This document shows positions 19,600 through 29,700 of a DNA stretch of 64,000 bases, piece after piece. Each line of letters starts with the position of its first letter. Position 1 is the stretch's first letter. Position numbers and translations under genes: made by a program. The stretch is from the NCBI RefSeq assembly GCF_900074915.1, contig NZ_LT222319.1:4869001-4933000 (forward strand). Reading direction: 5' to 3'. This DNA comes from Pseudomonas cerasi (lineage in GTDB: Bacteria; Pseudomonadota; Gammaproteobacteria; Pseudomonadales; Pseudomonadaceae). A model generated the notes under the pieces. That model was not told the DNA's origin, did not search any database, and saw only the letters and a program-made list of their open reading frames with translations.

Positions 19600-20144
19600 T
19601 GTCCATACCTGCCAACGAGGCCGCGCATCGCGCCGCCTCGGATGCCGAGCAGATCGCCTGGGTCGACGAACAGGATCGGCTGCTCGGTTCACTGGTCCGC
19701 GCCGACCTGCGTGAACGCGGGCTGATAGGACGCGGCACTTATATCCTGCTGTTCAACAGTCTGGGTGAGCTGTGTGTGCACCGACGCACGCTGAGCAAGG
19801 CGATCTATCCCGGCTACTGGGACGTAGCCGCAGGCGGAATGGTCCAGGCGGATGAAAGCTATGCGGAGTCTGCTGCGCGCGAGCTGGAAGAAGAACTGGG
19901 GGTCAGTGGCGTGCCGCTGCAGGCCCACGAACAGTTTTTCTTCGATCAGCCGGGCAACCGGCTCTGGTGTGCAGTGTTTTCAGCCGTGTGGGACGGCCCT
20001 TTGAAACTGCAATCTGAAGAGGTGCTGGAAGCGCGCTTCATGCCCGTCGTCGAAGTTCTGCAACAGGCTGAGCACAATCCCTGGTGCCCCGACTCCCTGG
20101 CGGCGCTGAAACGCTACCTGAAACAGATAGAGAACGAGCAGTAA
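19599..20144 (+). CDS. Nudix hydrolase (YfcD-like)
   Basis: 181 residues. The Nudix box is complete: GMVQADESYAESAARELEEELG holds the Gly, REL and EE residues that bind Mg2+ and the pyrophosphate. The N-terminal region (EQIAWVDEQDRLLG...RADLRERGL) resembles E. coli YfcD and isopentenyl-diphosphate-isomerase-like Nudix proteins. It hydrolyses a nucleoside diphosphate derivative; the substrate is not known. The start overlaps the DUF2333 stop codon by one base. Confidence 0.88.
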   Translation: MSIPANEAAHRAASDAEQIAWVDEQDRLLGSLVRADLRERGLIGRGTYILLFNSLGELCVHRRTLSKAIYPGYWDVAAGGMVQADESYAESAARELEEELGVSGVPLQAHEQFFFDQPGNRLWCAVFSAVWDGPLKLQSEEVLEARFMPVVEVLQQAEHNPWCPDSLAALKRYLKQIENEQ

Positions 20145-20332
20145 GCGAGTGTTCAGAAATTGGCGCATTCAGCCCCTTAGCAACCGGCCGGTTTGCCGTT
20201 ACACTGCGCGACCTTTTCAAACTGAACCGGCCCTGCCGTTTCAGTAGCGCTGCCCCTGCCAGAGTGGGGCTTCGCGGTCGATGGCTCATACGAGCCCGAC
20301 CCATCTTCAGTCCTCAACAAGAGGATTTTTGC

Positions 20333-20704
20333 GTGGCTAAAAAAGCCGCTTCTCTCGCTGCCCTCGGTGGCCTGGTATTTTCAACCGACGCGGGGCGCCA
20401 CTGCCCCGATTGTCGTCAACCCGTTGCCGAGTGCACCTGCAAACAGACGGCCATCCCCGAAGGTGACGGCATTGCCCGTGTACGTCGTGAAAGCAAGGGC
20501 CGTGGCGGCAAGACGGTTACCACCATCAGCGGCGTCCCGCTGGCCGAAGAGCCGCTCAAAGAGCTGGCCAAGGCCCTCAAGCAGCGCTGCGGCACAGGCG
20601 GATCGCTCAAGGAAGGCGTGATCGAGATTCAAGGCGATCACGTCGAACTGCTGTTGGCCGAGCTGATCAAAAAAGGCTTCAAGGCTAAAAAGTCCGGCGG
20701 CTGA
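20333..20704 (+). CDS. yciH: SUI1/YciH-family translation-initiation-like protein
   Basis: 123 residues from a GTG with AGAGGA eight bases upstream. A zinc-ribbon-like N-terminus (CPDCRQPVAECTC) is followed by an eIF1/SUI1 fold (SKGRGGKTVTTISG, then GTGGSLKEGVIEIQGDH). Bacterial YciH proteins bind the 30S subunit and may increase start-codon stringency. It precedes speA in the same order as PA4840-PA4839. Confidence 0.9.
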   Translation: MAKKAASLAALGGLVFSTDAGRHCPDCRQPVAECTCKQTAIPEGDGIARVRRESKGRGGKTVTTISGVPLAEEPLKELAKALKQRCGTGGSLKEGVIEIQGDHVELLLAELIKKGFKAKKSGG

Positions 20705-20792
20705 ACCCGCGAATCAAATCGTCATTTCCACTCATTACAATGCGCGCAGCTGGCTACTGGCTGGCGCTACGACTTCTTTATAGGGGACTTCG

Positions 20793-22706
20793 ATGTCCGT
20801 ACGACGCACACGCAAAGACGATGGCAGCCAATGGACCGTTGCGGACAGCCGCAGCGTTTATGGCATTCGCCATTGGGGCGCGGGTTATTTTGCAATCAAC
20901 GAAGCGGGGCGCGTTGAAGTCCGTCCCAACGGGCCGGACAGCTCGCCCATCGACCTTTACGAACAGGTCGACAACCTGCGCAAGAGCGGCCTCTCGCTGC
21001 CTTTGCTGGTGCGTTTCCCGGACATCCTGCAAGACCGCGTGCGCCAGCTGACCGGCGCGTTCGACAGCAACATTGCGCGCCTGGAATACCAGAGCAAATA
21101 CACCGCGCTGTACCCGATCAAGGTCAACCAGCAGGAAGCGGTGGTGGAAAACATCATCGCCACGCAGAACGTCTCCATCGGCCTGGAAGCGGGCTCCAAG
21201 CCTGAACTGATGGCTGTGCTGGCACTGGCGCCGAAAGGCGGCACCATCGTCTGCAACGGTTACAAGGACCGTGAGTTCATCCGTCTGGCGCTGATGGGCC
21301 AGAAGCTGGGCCACAACGTGTTCATCGTCATCGAGAAAGAATCCGAAGTCGAACTGGTGATCGAAGAAGCCGCCGAGCTGAAGGTCGCCCCCCAGGTCGG
21401 CCTGCGTGTGCGTCTGTCTTCCCTGGCATCGAGCAAATGGGCGGATACCGGTGGCGAAAAATCCAAGTTCGGCCTGTCGGCAGCGCAATTGCTGTCGGTG
21501 GTCGAGCGTTTCCGCATGGCCGGCCTGGATCAGGGCATCCGCCTGTTGCACTTCCACATGGGCTCGCAGATCGCCAACCTGGCCGACTATCAGCACGGTT
21601 TCAAGGAAGCGATCCGTTACTACGGCGAACTGCGCAAGCTCGGCCTGCCGGTGGACTACATCGATGTCGGTGGTGGTCTGGGTGTCGATTACGACGGTAC
21701 GCACTCGCGCAACGCCAGCTCGATCAACTATGACATGGACGACTACGCAGGCGTCGTGGTCGGCATGCTCAAGGAATTCTGCGACGCGCAAAGCCTGCCG
21801 CACCCGCATATTTTCTCGGAAAGCGGCCGCTCGCTGACCGCCCACCACGCCATGCTGGTGGTTCAGGTGACCGACGTCGAAAAACACAACGACGAAGTCC
21901 CGGAAATCGCCGACAAGGCCAGCCTGCCGGAAACCGTGCAATGGCTGGTCGACCTGCTGGGTCCGACCGACATCGAGATGGTCACCGAAACCTACTGGCG
22001 CGCCACGCACTACATGAGCGACATCGCGGCCCAGTACGCCGACGGCAAGATCAGCCTGTCGGAAAAGGCACTGGGCGAGCAATGCTACTTCGCCGTCTGC
22101 CGCCGTCTGTACAACTCGCTGAAAGCCCGTCAACGCTCCCATCGTCAGGTGCTGGACGAGCTCAACGACAAGCTGGCCGACAAGTACATCTGCAACTTCT
22201 CGGTGTTCCAGAGCCTGCCGGACACCTGGGCCATTGGCCAGGTACTGCCGATTCTGCCCCTGCACCGCCTGAACGAAGAGCCGGTGCGCCGCGCCGTGCT
22301 TCAGGACCTGACCTGCGATTCGGACGGCAAGATCAAGCAGTACGTCGATGAGCAGAGCATCGAGACCAGCATGCCGGTGCATTCGCTGAATGAAGGCGAA
22401 GACTATCTGCTGGGCATCTTCCTGGTGGGTGCCTACCAGGAAATTCTCGGCGACATGCACAACCTGTTCGGTGATACCGACTCGGTGAACATCTACCAGA
22501 ACCCGGACGGCAGCGTTTACCACGCCGGCATCGAAACCCACGACACCATCGAAGACATGCTGCGCTACGTGCACCTGTCGCCGGAAGAACTGATGACCCA
22601 TTACCGGGACAAGGTCGCCAGCGCCAAGATCACCCCACGCGAGCGCACCTACTTCCTCGATGCCTTGCGCCTGGGGCTGACCCGCTCGTCGTACCTGTCG
22701 TCCTGA
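20793..22706 (+). CDS. speA: Biosynthetic arginine decarboxylase
   Basis: 637 residues, the full SpeA length. The PLP lysine is Lys110 in YPIKVNQQE; the Gly-rich phosphate site appears as YIDVGGGLGVDY and the C-terminal substrate residues follow SVFQSLPD. It converts arginine to agmatine, the first step of the agmatine route to putrescine. The start ATG follows GGGGACTTCG at 20784-20792. A long antisense open frame across it is an artefact of codon bias. Confidence 0.96.
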   Translation: MSVRRTRKDDGSQWTVADSRSVYGIRHWGAGYFAINEAGRVEVRPNGPDSSPIDLYEQVDNLRKSGLSLPLLVRFPDILQDRVRQLTGAFDSNIARLEYQSKYTALYPIKVNQQEAVVENIIATQNVSIGLEAGSKPELMAVLALAPKGGTIVCNGYKDREFIRLALMGQKLGHNVFIVIEKESEVELVIEEAAELKVAPQVGLRVRLSSLASSKWADTGGEKSKFGLSAAQLLSVVERFRMAGLDQGIRLLHFHMGSQIANLADYQHGFKEAIRYYGELRKLGLPVDYIDVGGGLGVDYDGTHSRNASSINYDMDDYAGVVVGMLKEFCDAQSLPHPHIFSESGRSLTAHHAMLVVQVTDVEKHNDEVPEIADKASLPETVQWLVDLLGPTDIEMVTETYWRATHYMSDIAAQYADGKISLSEKALGEQCYFAVCRRLYNSLKARQRSHRQVLDELNDKLADKYICNFSVFQSLPDTWAIGQVLPILPLHRLNEEPVRRAVLQDLTCDSDGKIKQYVDEQSIETSMPVHSLNEGEDYLLGIFLVGAYQEILGDMHNLFGDTDSVNIYQNPDGSVYHAGIETHDTIEDMLRYVHLSPEELMTHYRDKVASAKITPRERTYFLDALRLGLTRSSYLSS

Positions 22707-22737
22707 TCCTTGCGCGGAGCCAGATCTGACTGCTTAT

Positions 22738-22762
22738 CATGCCAATGCTCCGCATTGGCATG
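22738..22762. repeat. Perfect palindrome downstream of speA (REP-like or terminator stem)
   Basis: Arms 22738-22748 and 22752-22762 are a perfect 11-base inverted repeat around a 3-base loop. There is no T tract after it, so a Rho-independent terminator is doubtful. The ATGCTCCGC sequence recurs at about 22788, which suggests a REP-type element. It occupies the 230-base gap between speA and the VgrG gene, where I see no gene. Confidence 0.55.
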
Positions 22763-22936
22763 CAGAGGCGTGCGTAACCATCGCCGCGCATGCTCCGCGC
22801 TCATACAGCCCACCCACTCGACGTAATCCCCCACCGACACCTGCTGTAGGCAACGTCCTGTTCTACCTGCAGACCTCTACCCTGCCCGGCTTCTGCGCGA
22901 GAATCCGCGGTCGCATTCCCGGTAGAGAAGCCCTCC

Positions 22937-24073
22937 ATGCCCGACCCCGCCAGCGCGCCGTTATTTCATCTGGAGATTGCAAGCCTGCAGCGCCGTTTCA
23001 CTGTCGTATCGTTCAGCGCAACCGAAGCGATCAGCCAGCCGTATGCCATTGAGCTGGAAATCCTCGGCGACGGTTTCGATCTGGACCTCACCAGCCTGAT
23101 GTACCAGCCTGCCTGGCTGAGCTGCGGCGGCGAGCAGGGTTTTCCGGGGCAGAGTTTTCGAGGGCAAGGCTTTCACGGTCAGATCCACGGCGCGACACGT
23201 AAGCATTACCACCCCGGCCCGGCCTGCTACACGCTGCTGATGGGGCCTCGACTGGCCTGCCTCGGGCTGCGTCAGCACTCACGTATCTTTCAACACATGA
23301 CCGCCACGCGGATCATTGCCCAGGTGCTGGAAGAACATGGTTTGAGGAACACCTTCCGCTTTGACCTGCAGACAGAATGCATCGAGCGCGAAAGCTGCGT
23401 GCAGTACCAGGAATCCGACCTGCAACTGGTCCAGCGGCTGTGTGCAGAAGAAGGCATTCACTACCATTTCGTCCACTCACGTCGCCGCCATCAGTTGGTA
23501 TTTGGCACCATCCCTTGGGAAGCCGGGTTCACAGCACCTGCCCCGGCACCGCGTCCCTGCATTGCGTCTCTGCAGCGTGGCTGGATCATCGGTCGCGACG
23601 GCGAACCGGCAAGGACCGATGCGTCAGGCCGGTTGCACGTGCGCCTCGAATGGGACTGGCAACACCCGGAAGGCCCCGATGCTGGCTGCTGGCTGCATTT
23701 GGCTGCGGGGCTGGATGTCGAATGTCGGGGTGGGATGTCGGTGATAGTGAGCTTTTGCGCAGACGATAAACGCCCGCCGCAGATCAGTGGCTGCCTGTCA
23801 GCGCTGGCAGATGACGGCTGCCACAGGCGTGATCAAGCACCCGCCGATAACGTTGAGATGCACCTTGACTGGCAGGCGATCACCGGGCCAGACCGACGAC
23901 TGCAACTGGCGAACGGGACCCGCATAGAACTGGCTGAAGGCAGCACACTGATCGTCGACGCCGGGCCGAGCAAGGTACAGATCGACGACAGCGGTCTCAC
24001 GCTGAGCAGCCCGCGCATCAGCTTCGCCAACAAAGCGGATGGCAAATCGAGTGATCCACACGCCATTGAATGA
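22937..24073 (+). CDS. Short orphan VgrG/Pvc8-family spike protein
   Basis: 378 residues, about half the usual VgrG size. Residues 1-200 form the gp27-like hub (SLQRRFTVVSFSATEAIS, then QYQESDLQLVQRLCAEEGIHYHF). The next part jumps directly to a gp5/OB-like segment (ASGRLHVRLEWDWQHPEGPDAGCWLHL) and a short beta-repeat tail. The middle of the hub seems deleted relative to full-length VgrG. No T6SS structural gene, PAAR or effector is adjacent; the next gene is a divergent-function esterase. It may be a specialised short VgrG or a decayed remnant; the open frame itself is intact. Confidence 0.82.
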   Translation: MPDPASAPLFHLEIASLQRRFTVVSFSATEAISQPYAIELEILGDGFDLDLTSLMYQPAWLSCGGEQGFPGQSFRGQGFHGQIHGATRKHYHPGPACYTLLMGPRLACLGLRQHSRIFQHMTATRIIAQVLEEHGLRNTFRFDLQTECIERESCVQYQESDLQLVQRLCAEEGIHYHFVHSRRRHQLVFGTIPWEAGFTAPAPAPRPCIASLQRGWIIGRDGEPARTDASGRLHVRLEWDWQHPEGPDAGCWLHLAAGLDVECRGGMSVIVSFCADDKRPPQISGCLSALADDGCHRRDQAPADNVEMHLDWQAITGPDRRLQLANGTRIELAEGSTLIVDAGPSKVQIDDSGLTLSSPRISFANKADGKSSDPHAIE

Positions 24074-24153
24074 CGTAGCAGCAACTGTGCGGCACTGGGA
24101 TGAAGCGTGATGGTCTCAGGCATATCCGACTCACCTTCCAGAGCCCCTCCGCC

Positions 24154-25056
24154 ATGATCCGAGTGATTTTCCTGACACTGATGACCGGTGCCGTACTGGC
24201 AGCCTTGTCCGGTTGCTCGCCTTTGAAGCTGCTCAATACGTTGAACCCCAGCGGGCCTGTCGATCATGTCTACAACCTGGCGTACGGGCCGGATCCACGC
24301 AATACGCTGGATATCTACACGCCCAAGGCGAAACCGGCCAAGGCACCGGTCGTGGTGTTTTTCTATGGTGGCAGCTGGAACAGCGGCTCGAAGGCCGATT
24401 ACGCGTTCGTCGGCGAAGCGCTGGCTGCGCGAGGCATGGTGGTGGTTATCGCCGACTACAGGCTGTATCCACAGGTACGTTACCCCAGCTTTCTGGAAGA
24501 CTCGGCCAAGGCGCTGGCCTGGGCGCACAAACATGCGAACACCTACGGTGGCGACCCGAGCCGCCTGTACGTGATGGGCCACAGCGCGGGTGCCTACAAC
24601 GCCGCAATGCTCGCGCTCGACCCGCGCTGGCTGGCTCGTGAAGGCTTGTCCCCCTCCATCCTCAGCGGCTGGATCGGACTGGCCGGGCCTTACGACTTCC
24701 TGCCCATCGAGAACCCGGACGTGAAGCCGGTGTTCTTCTTCCCGAATTCACCGCCAGACTCGCAACCCATCAACCACGTCACGTCCAGCGCGCCACCGGC
24801 ATTGCTGATGGCCTCGAACACCGACTCGCTGGTCAACCCAAAGCGCAACACCGGCGGCCTGGCCAGGTCGCTGCGTGAAGCCGGCGTGCCGGTGCGAGAC
24901 TTGTATTTCTCGCGCACCAATCACGGCACGCTGGTCGGCGCATTTGCCAGATTGCTGAGCGGTCTGGCCCCTGTGATCGATGAGGTGGACATGTTCGTCA
25001 GCCACACCCCGCAAATGGCGTCTGACAAGAACGGAACCGGGCAGAAGGCTCAGTGA
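24154..25056 (+). CDS. Lipoprotein alpha/beta-hydrolase (carboxylesterase-like)
   Basis: 300 residues from an ATG that gives a clean lipoprotein signal (MIRVIFLTLMTGAVLAALSGC; lipobox LSGC). An upstream in-frame start at 24100 would bury that signal. The alpha/beta-hydrolase core has an oxyanion-type FFYGGSW and the nucleophile elbow GHSAGAYN with Ser144. A C-terminal NHG probably holds the catalytic His. It resembles the BD-FAE/kynurenine-formamidase-like esterases. Its substrate is unknown. The 3' end overlaps the convergent MATE gene by 7 bases. Confidence 0.84.
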   Translation: MIRVIFLTLMTGAVLAALSGCSPLKLLNTLNPSGPVDHVYNLAYGPDPRNTLDIYTPKAKPAKAPVVVFFYGGSWNSGSKADYAFVGEALAARGMVVVIADYRLYPQVRYPSFLEDSAKALAWAHKHANTYGGDPSRLYVMGHSAGAYNAAMLALDPRWLAREGLSPSILSGWIGLAGPYDFLPIENPDVKPVFFFPNSPPDSQPINHVTSSAPPALLMASNTDSLVNPKRNTGGLARSLREAGVPVRDLYFSRTNHGTLVGAFARLLSGLAPVIDEVDMFVSHTPQMASDKNGTGQKAQ

Positions 25057-26390
25057 ACGAACCAGCCGTCGCTGCGCGTCAGCCGCCAGGCAATGACCCC
25101 AAGGCTCAGGCCGCGCAGCAGGGTAAAGGCCAGGAACGTCAGCCATAGGGCGTGGTTGCCGTGGCTGGCAGCCAGATAAGCCAACGGCGCGATGCCCGCT
25201 GCGCTGAACAGCATCGCGTTGCGCATTTCCCGCGCACGGGTAGCACCGATGAACAGGCCGTCCAGCAGGTAGCTCCAGACGGCCAGCAACGGCATCAGTG
25301 CCAGATACGGCAGATACGTCATCGCGGTGGCGCGTACTTCCGGGATATCGGTCTGCAGGCTGACGAAGCCATGCCCAGCCACCAGAAAGAACAGCGCAAA
25401 CACCATGCTGGAAATCAATGACCAGCCTCCCGCAACCACCAGGGAGCGTCGCAACGTATCCCGGTCCCGCGCGCCGATGGCATGGCCACACAGCGCTTCT
25501 ACCGCATGCGCCAGCCCATCCAGGGCATGGGCAGTCAACAGCAGGCCGTTGAGCAGCAAGGCATTGGCAGCAACCGTCGCATCCCCCAAACGAGCGCCCT
25601 GCACGGTGATCAGGAACATCACCGATTGCAGCGCGAGTGTGCGCAAAAAGATGTCCCGGTTGACCGCCAGCAGGGGCCGCCAGTTACTCCATAGCCGCAA
25701 GGCCGACCAGACGATCCGGCCCGGCCAGGCGCGCAAGGTGTTACGTGCCAGCAGCAGACCGAGCACCACGCCAGTCCACTCCGCGAGTACCGACGCACGC
25801 GCCGAACCGATCACGCCCCAGTCCAGCCCGATGACGAACCACAGATTGAGAACGATGTTGACCGCATTGGTCAGCAACAGAATGGCCAGTGGCGCCCGCG
25901 CGTTCTGCGCGCCAAGAAACCAGCCGACCAGCGCATAACTGGCCAGCGCCGCAGGCAGGCCGAACAGTCGGGTGTGGAAGAAATCCAGGGTCATTTGCTG
26001 CAGATCGGCAGACGGCTGCATCATCGTCAGCGCCAGATGGCTGAAAGGCAAGGCGATCACACCCAGCAATACCGCCAGCCCGACGGCCAGCAGCAACCCC
26101 TGCAACAGAATGCGGCGCAACGCTGCGCTATCACTGCGCCCTGCCGCCTGTGCGGCAAAACCGGTGGTGCCCATGCGCAGAAAGCCCATCGCCCAGGCGA
26201 GAAAGGTATACAGCGTAGAGCCCACCGCCACAGCGCCCAGCTGATGGGCGTGCGGCAAATGACCGATCACCGCGCTGTCGACCAGCGCCACCAGCGGCAC
26301 GGAAATATTCGACAGAATCATCGGCGTCGCAAGCGCCCAGACACGACGATGGGTTGAGCGATGACGCCAGTCAGTGAACAACGTAGACAT
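25050..26390 (-). CDS. MATE-family efflux transporter (DinF-like)
   Basis: 446 residues with about twelve predicted helices, the MATE size. The N-terminus WALATPMILSNISVPLVALVDSAVIGHL and the internal repeat starting LLAVNRDIFLRTLALQS match DinF-type multidrug and toxin extrusion proteins. It exports cationic compounds or toxins using Na+ or H+ gradients. The ATG at 26390 has GGGAG five bases ahead; a further upstream frame to 26474 has no family similarity. Confidence 0.88.
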   Translation of the reverse strand: MSTLFTDWRHRSTHRRVWALATPMILSNISVPLVALVDSAVIGHLPHAHQLGAVAVGSTLYTFLAWAMGFLRMGTTGFAAQAAGRSDSAALRRILLQGLLLAVGLAVLLGVIALPFSHLALTMMQPSADLQQMTLDFFHTRLFGLPAALASYALVGWFLGAQNARAPLAILLLTNAVNIVLNLWFVIGLDWGVIGSARASVLAEWTGVVLGLLLARNTLRAWPGRIVWSALRLWSNWRPLLAVNRDIFLRTLALQSVMFLITVQGARLGDATVAANALLLNGLLLTAHALDGLAHAVEALCGHAIGARDRDTLRRSLVVAGGWSLISSMVFALFFLVAGHGFVSLQTDIPEVRATAMTYLPYLALMPLLAVWSYLLDGLFIGATRAREMRNAMLFSAAGIAPLAYLAASHGNHALWLTFLAFTLLRGLSLGVIAWRLTRSDGWFVH

Positions 26391-26736
26391 GAGAACTCCC
26401 GGCAAGGCGGGCATTGTAGCCAGATCAAACGCAGGGTGTCCCAGCGTTTCGATACGTCCGGAAACGGTACTCATGCCTCGAAAGCGGCAGCGTTATCATT
26501 CAGCACGCTCCACTGGAGCGTGAGGAACGATAGTCAACTGTCTAACTTTTTGGGGTCAGTCCGCAGCGTGTGAATGCATTTCGTGACGCTCTGCGTCACC
26601 CGCTGCATGCCAACGCGCAATGGCACGATAGTCAGTCCGCTCGATATGTGACCTTACTGGTCAATCTGACAGTAATACTTGTCATCACGACTGTTATATA
26701 GTCGCATCCTCTCTACCGTTGCCGATGAGTGCCCCC
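26391..26736. repeat. Gap with REP-like palindromes between MATE and alpha-2-macroglobulin genes
   Basis: No gene is seen in this 346-base stretch. It contains a GGAGCGTGAGGAACG element at about 26515-26530 and a perfect palindrome GTGACGC-TCT-GCGTCAC at 26583-26599. The same two motifs recur together at 34746-34800, so they are copies of one REP-type repeat family. Confidence 0.6.
26692..26702 (+). promoter_or_regulatory. Possible extended -10 promoter of the alpha-2-macroglobulin gene
   Basis: TGTTATATAG resembles an extended -10 (TGn followed by TATAAT-like) about 35 bases ahead of the chosen start. No convincing -35 at the right spacing is present, so this is tentative. Confidence 0.3.
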
Positions 26737-29700
26737 ATGTTAAACAAAGGATTGTTTCTGGCTTGCGCGCTTGCGCTGTTGAGCGCCTGTGATTCTTCTT
26801 CCACGGATAAACCCGCGCCCGCCACGGCCCCCACGACCCAGGCAACGGTCAACGACAAAAAGCCCAAACCCGCAGTCGACCTAGCCGCGCTGAGCAAGCG
26901 CTACGCAGGCCGCGAACTGACGGTCATCGACGTGTCGGAAATCCAGGTCGACGGCGCAAGCACCCTGTCGGTGAGCCTCTCGGTCCCGCTCGACCCCGAA
27001 CAGAAATTCGACGAAAAACTTCACCTGGTGGACAGCAAGAACGGCAAGGTCGACGGTGCCTGGGAACTGTCGGATAACCTCATGGAATTGCGCCTGCGCC
27101 ACCTGGAGCCGCAGCGCAAACTGGTCCTGACCGTCGATGCCGGTCTGCTGGCCGTCAACAAGGCCAAACTTGCCACCGAATACATCAGCCGCCTGGAAAC
27201 CCGCGACTTGCAGCCCTCGGTTGGTTTCGCCAGCCGTGGCAGCCTGTTGCCGACCCGTCTGGCCGAGGGCCTGCCGGTGATCGCGCTGAACGTCGACAAG
27301 GTGGATGTCGAGTTCTTCCGCATCAAACCCGACTCGATGCCGAATTTCCTCGCCCAGTGGGACGGCGCGTCGAGCCTGTCCAGCTACAGCTCCGAAGAAC
27401 TGCTGCCCATGGCCGAACTGGTCTACAGCGGCCGCTTCGACCTCAAGCCCGCGCGCAACACCCGTGAAACCCTGCTGCTGCCGATTGCCGGTATCAAGCC
27501 CCTGCAACAGCCAGGTGTTTATCTGGCGGTGATGCGCGCCTCGGGCACCTACAGCTACTCGCAGCCGGCCACCCTGTTGACGCTCAGTGACATCGGCCTG
27601 TCGGTGCACCGTTACAGCAACCGTCTGGACGTCTTCACTCAAGCGCTCGAGGGTAGCAAGGCGCTGAGTGATATCAGCGTCGATGTGTATGACGACAACG
27701 GCAAGGTCGTCGCCCAGGGCAAGACCGACAGCGACGGCCACGCGCAACTGCCATTGCCGGCCAAGGCTGCCGTAGTACTGGCGCACAAGGACGAACAGAC
27801 CAGCATGCTGCGCCTCAACAGCTCGGCACTGGACCTGGCCGAGTTCGATATCTCCGGCCCGCAGGCTCACCCGCTGCAGTTCTTCATCTTCGGCCCGCGC
27901 GACCTGTACCGCCCCGGCGAAACCGTGCTGCTCAACGGCCTGCTGCGCGACAGCGACGGCAACACCGTCAAGCCGCAGCCCATCACCGTCGAAGTGCGCC
28001 GTCCCGATGATCAGGTCAGCCGCAAATTCGTCTGGGAAGCCGACAGCAACGGTTTCTACCAGTATCAATTGCCGCTTGCCGACGAAGCGCCCACCGGACG
28101 CTGGCAACTGCTGTTCGACCTGGGTGACGGCAAACCGCAGCTCTACGAGTTCAAGGTCGAGGACCTCCTGCCCGAGCGTCTGGCGCTGGAACTCAAGGGC
28201 AGCGACACGCCGGTGGCGCCTGCTGACAACCCGCAATTCGATATCACTGGCCGCTACCTGTACGGCGCCCCCGCTTCGGGCAATACGCTGACCGGTCAGG
28301 TCTATGTCCGCCCGCTGCGCGAGGCGGTGCCGAAGCTGCCGGGTTATCAGTTCGGCTCGATCACCGAGGAAGACCTCAAGCATGATCTGGAGCTTGAGCC
28401 CGTCACCCTCGATGCCGAAGGTCATTCGACGCTCGCCGTGCAGAGCGAGTGGGCGCAGGCCAAATCGCCGCTGCAACTGATTCTGCAAGCCAGCCTGCAA
28501 GAGTCTGGCGGGCGGCCGATCACCCGTCGTCTGGTGCAGCCGATCTGGCCTGCCGAACACCTGCCCGGCGTGCGTGCACTGTTCGGCAGCAGCACGGGTG
28601 GTGATGACTACGACAACGAGGCCAAGGGCGAAGCGCAGACCAACGGCGACGGCCCGGCCGATTTTGAAATAGTCATGGCCGACGCGGCGGGCAAGAAGCT
28701 GGGCGCTGACAACGTGAAAGTCCGACTGATCCGCGAGCGTCGCGATTACTACTGGAACTACTCGGCCGACGACGGCTGGAGTTACCACTTCAACGAGAAA
28801 TTCCTCAACCTCAACGAAGAAACCGTCAGCATCACCAAGGACGCCACCGCCAAGGTCAGCTTCCCGGTCGAATGGGGTCCTTACCGTGTCGAGGTGGAAG
28901 ACCCGTCCACCGGAATGGTCAGCAGCCTGCGCTTCTGGGCCGGTTATCGCTGGCAGGACAACACTGACGGCGGCGCGGTCAGACCGGATCAGGTCAAGCT
29001 GGCGCTGGACAAACCGGCCTACAACGATGGCGACACCGCGAAAGTCACTGTCACCCCGCCGGCTGCGGGCAAGGGTTATCTGTTGGTCGAGTCCAGCGAA
29101 GGTCCGCTGTGGTGGCAGGAAATCGACGTGCCTGCCGAAGGCAAATCGTATGACATCCCGCTGGACAAAAAATGGGCACGCCACGACCTGTACGTCACCG
29201 CTCTGGTGATACGTCCCGGTGAACGCAAGGCCAATGTCACACCCAAGCGCGCCGTGGGTGTGCTGCACCTGCCGCTGGACCGGGCGCAGCGCAAGCTGGC
29301 GCTGACGGTCACCGCGCCGGAGAAAATGCGCCCCAGACAACCCCTGACCCTCAAGGTCGCCGCCAAAAATGCTGACGGCAGCGTCCCCAAACAAGTCCAC
29401 GTGCTGGTATCGGCGGTGGACGTCGGCATCCTCAACATCACCAGCTACGCGACGCCCGATCCGTTTGCCAGCCTGTTTGGCCGCAAGCAGTACGGAGCAG
29501 ACCAACTGGACATCTACGGTCAGCTGATCGAAGCCGGTCAGGGGCGCCTGGCAAGCATGGCGTTCGGTGGCGATGCACTGGCGAAGGGCGGCAAACGTCC
29601 GGACACCAGCGTCACCATCGTGGCATTGCAAAGTGCGCCGGTGACGCTCAATGACGCCGGTGAAGGTGAAGTCAGCGTCGATATCCCGGACTTCAACGGC

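Noticed and set aside
20778..22601. A 607-residue open frame antisense to speA
   Set aside because: Same reason: the opposite strand codes for a full-length arginine decarboxylase with all motifs.
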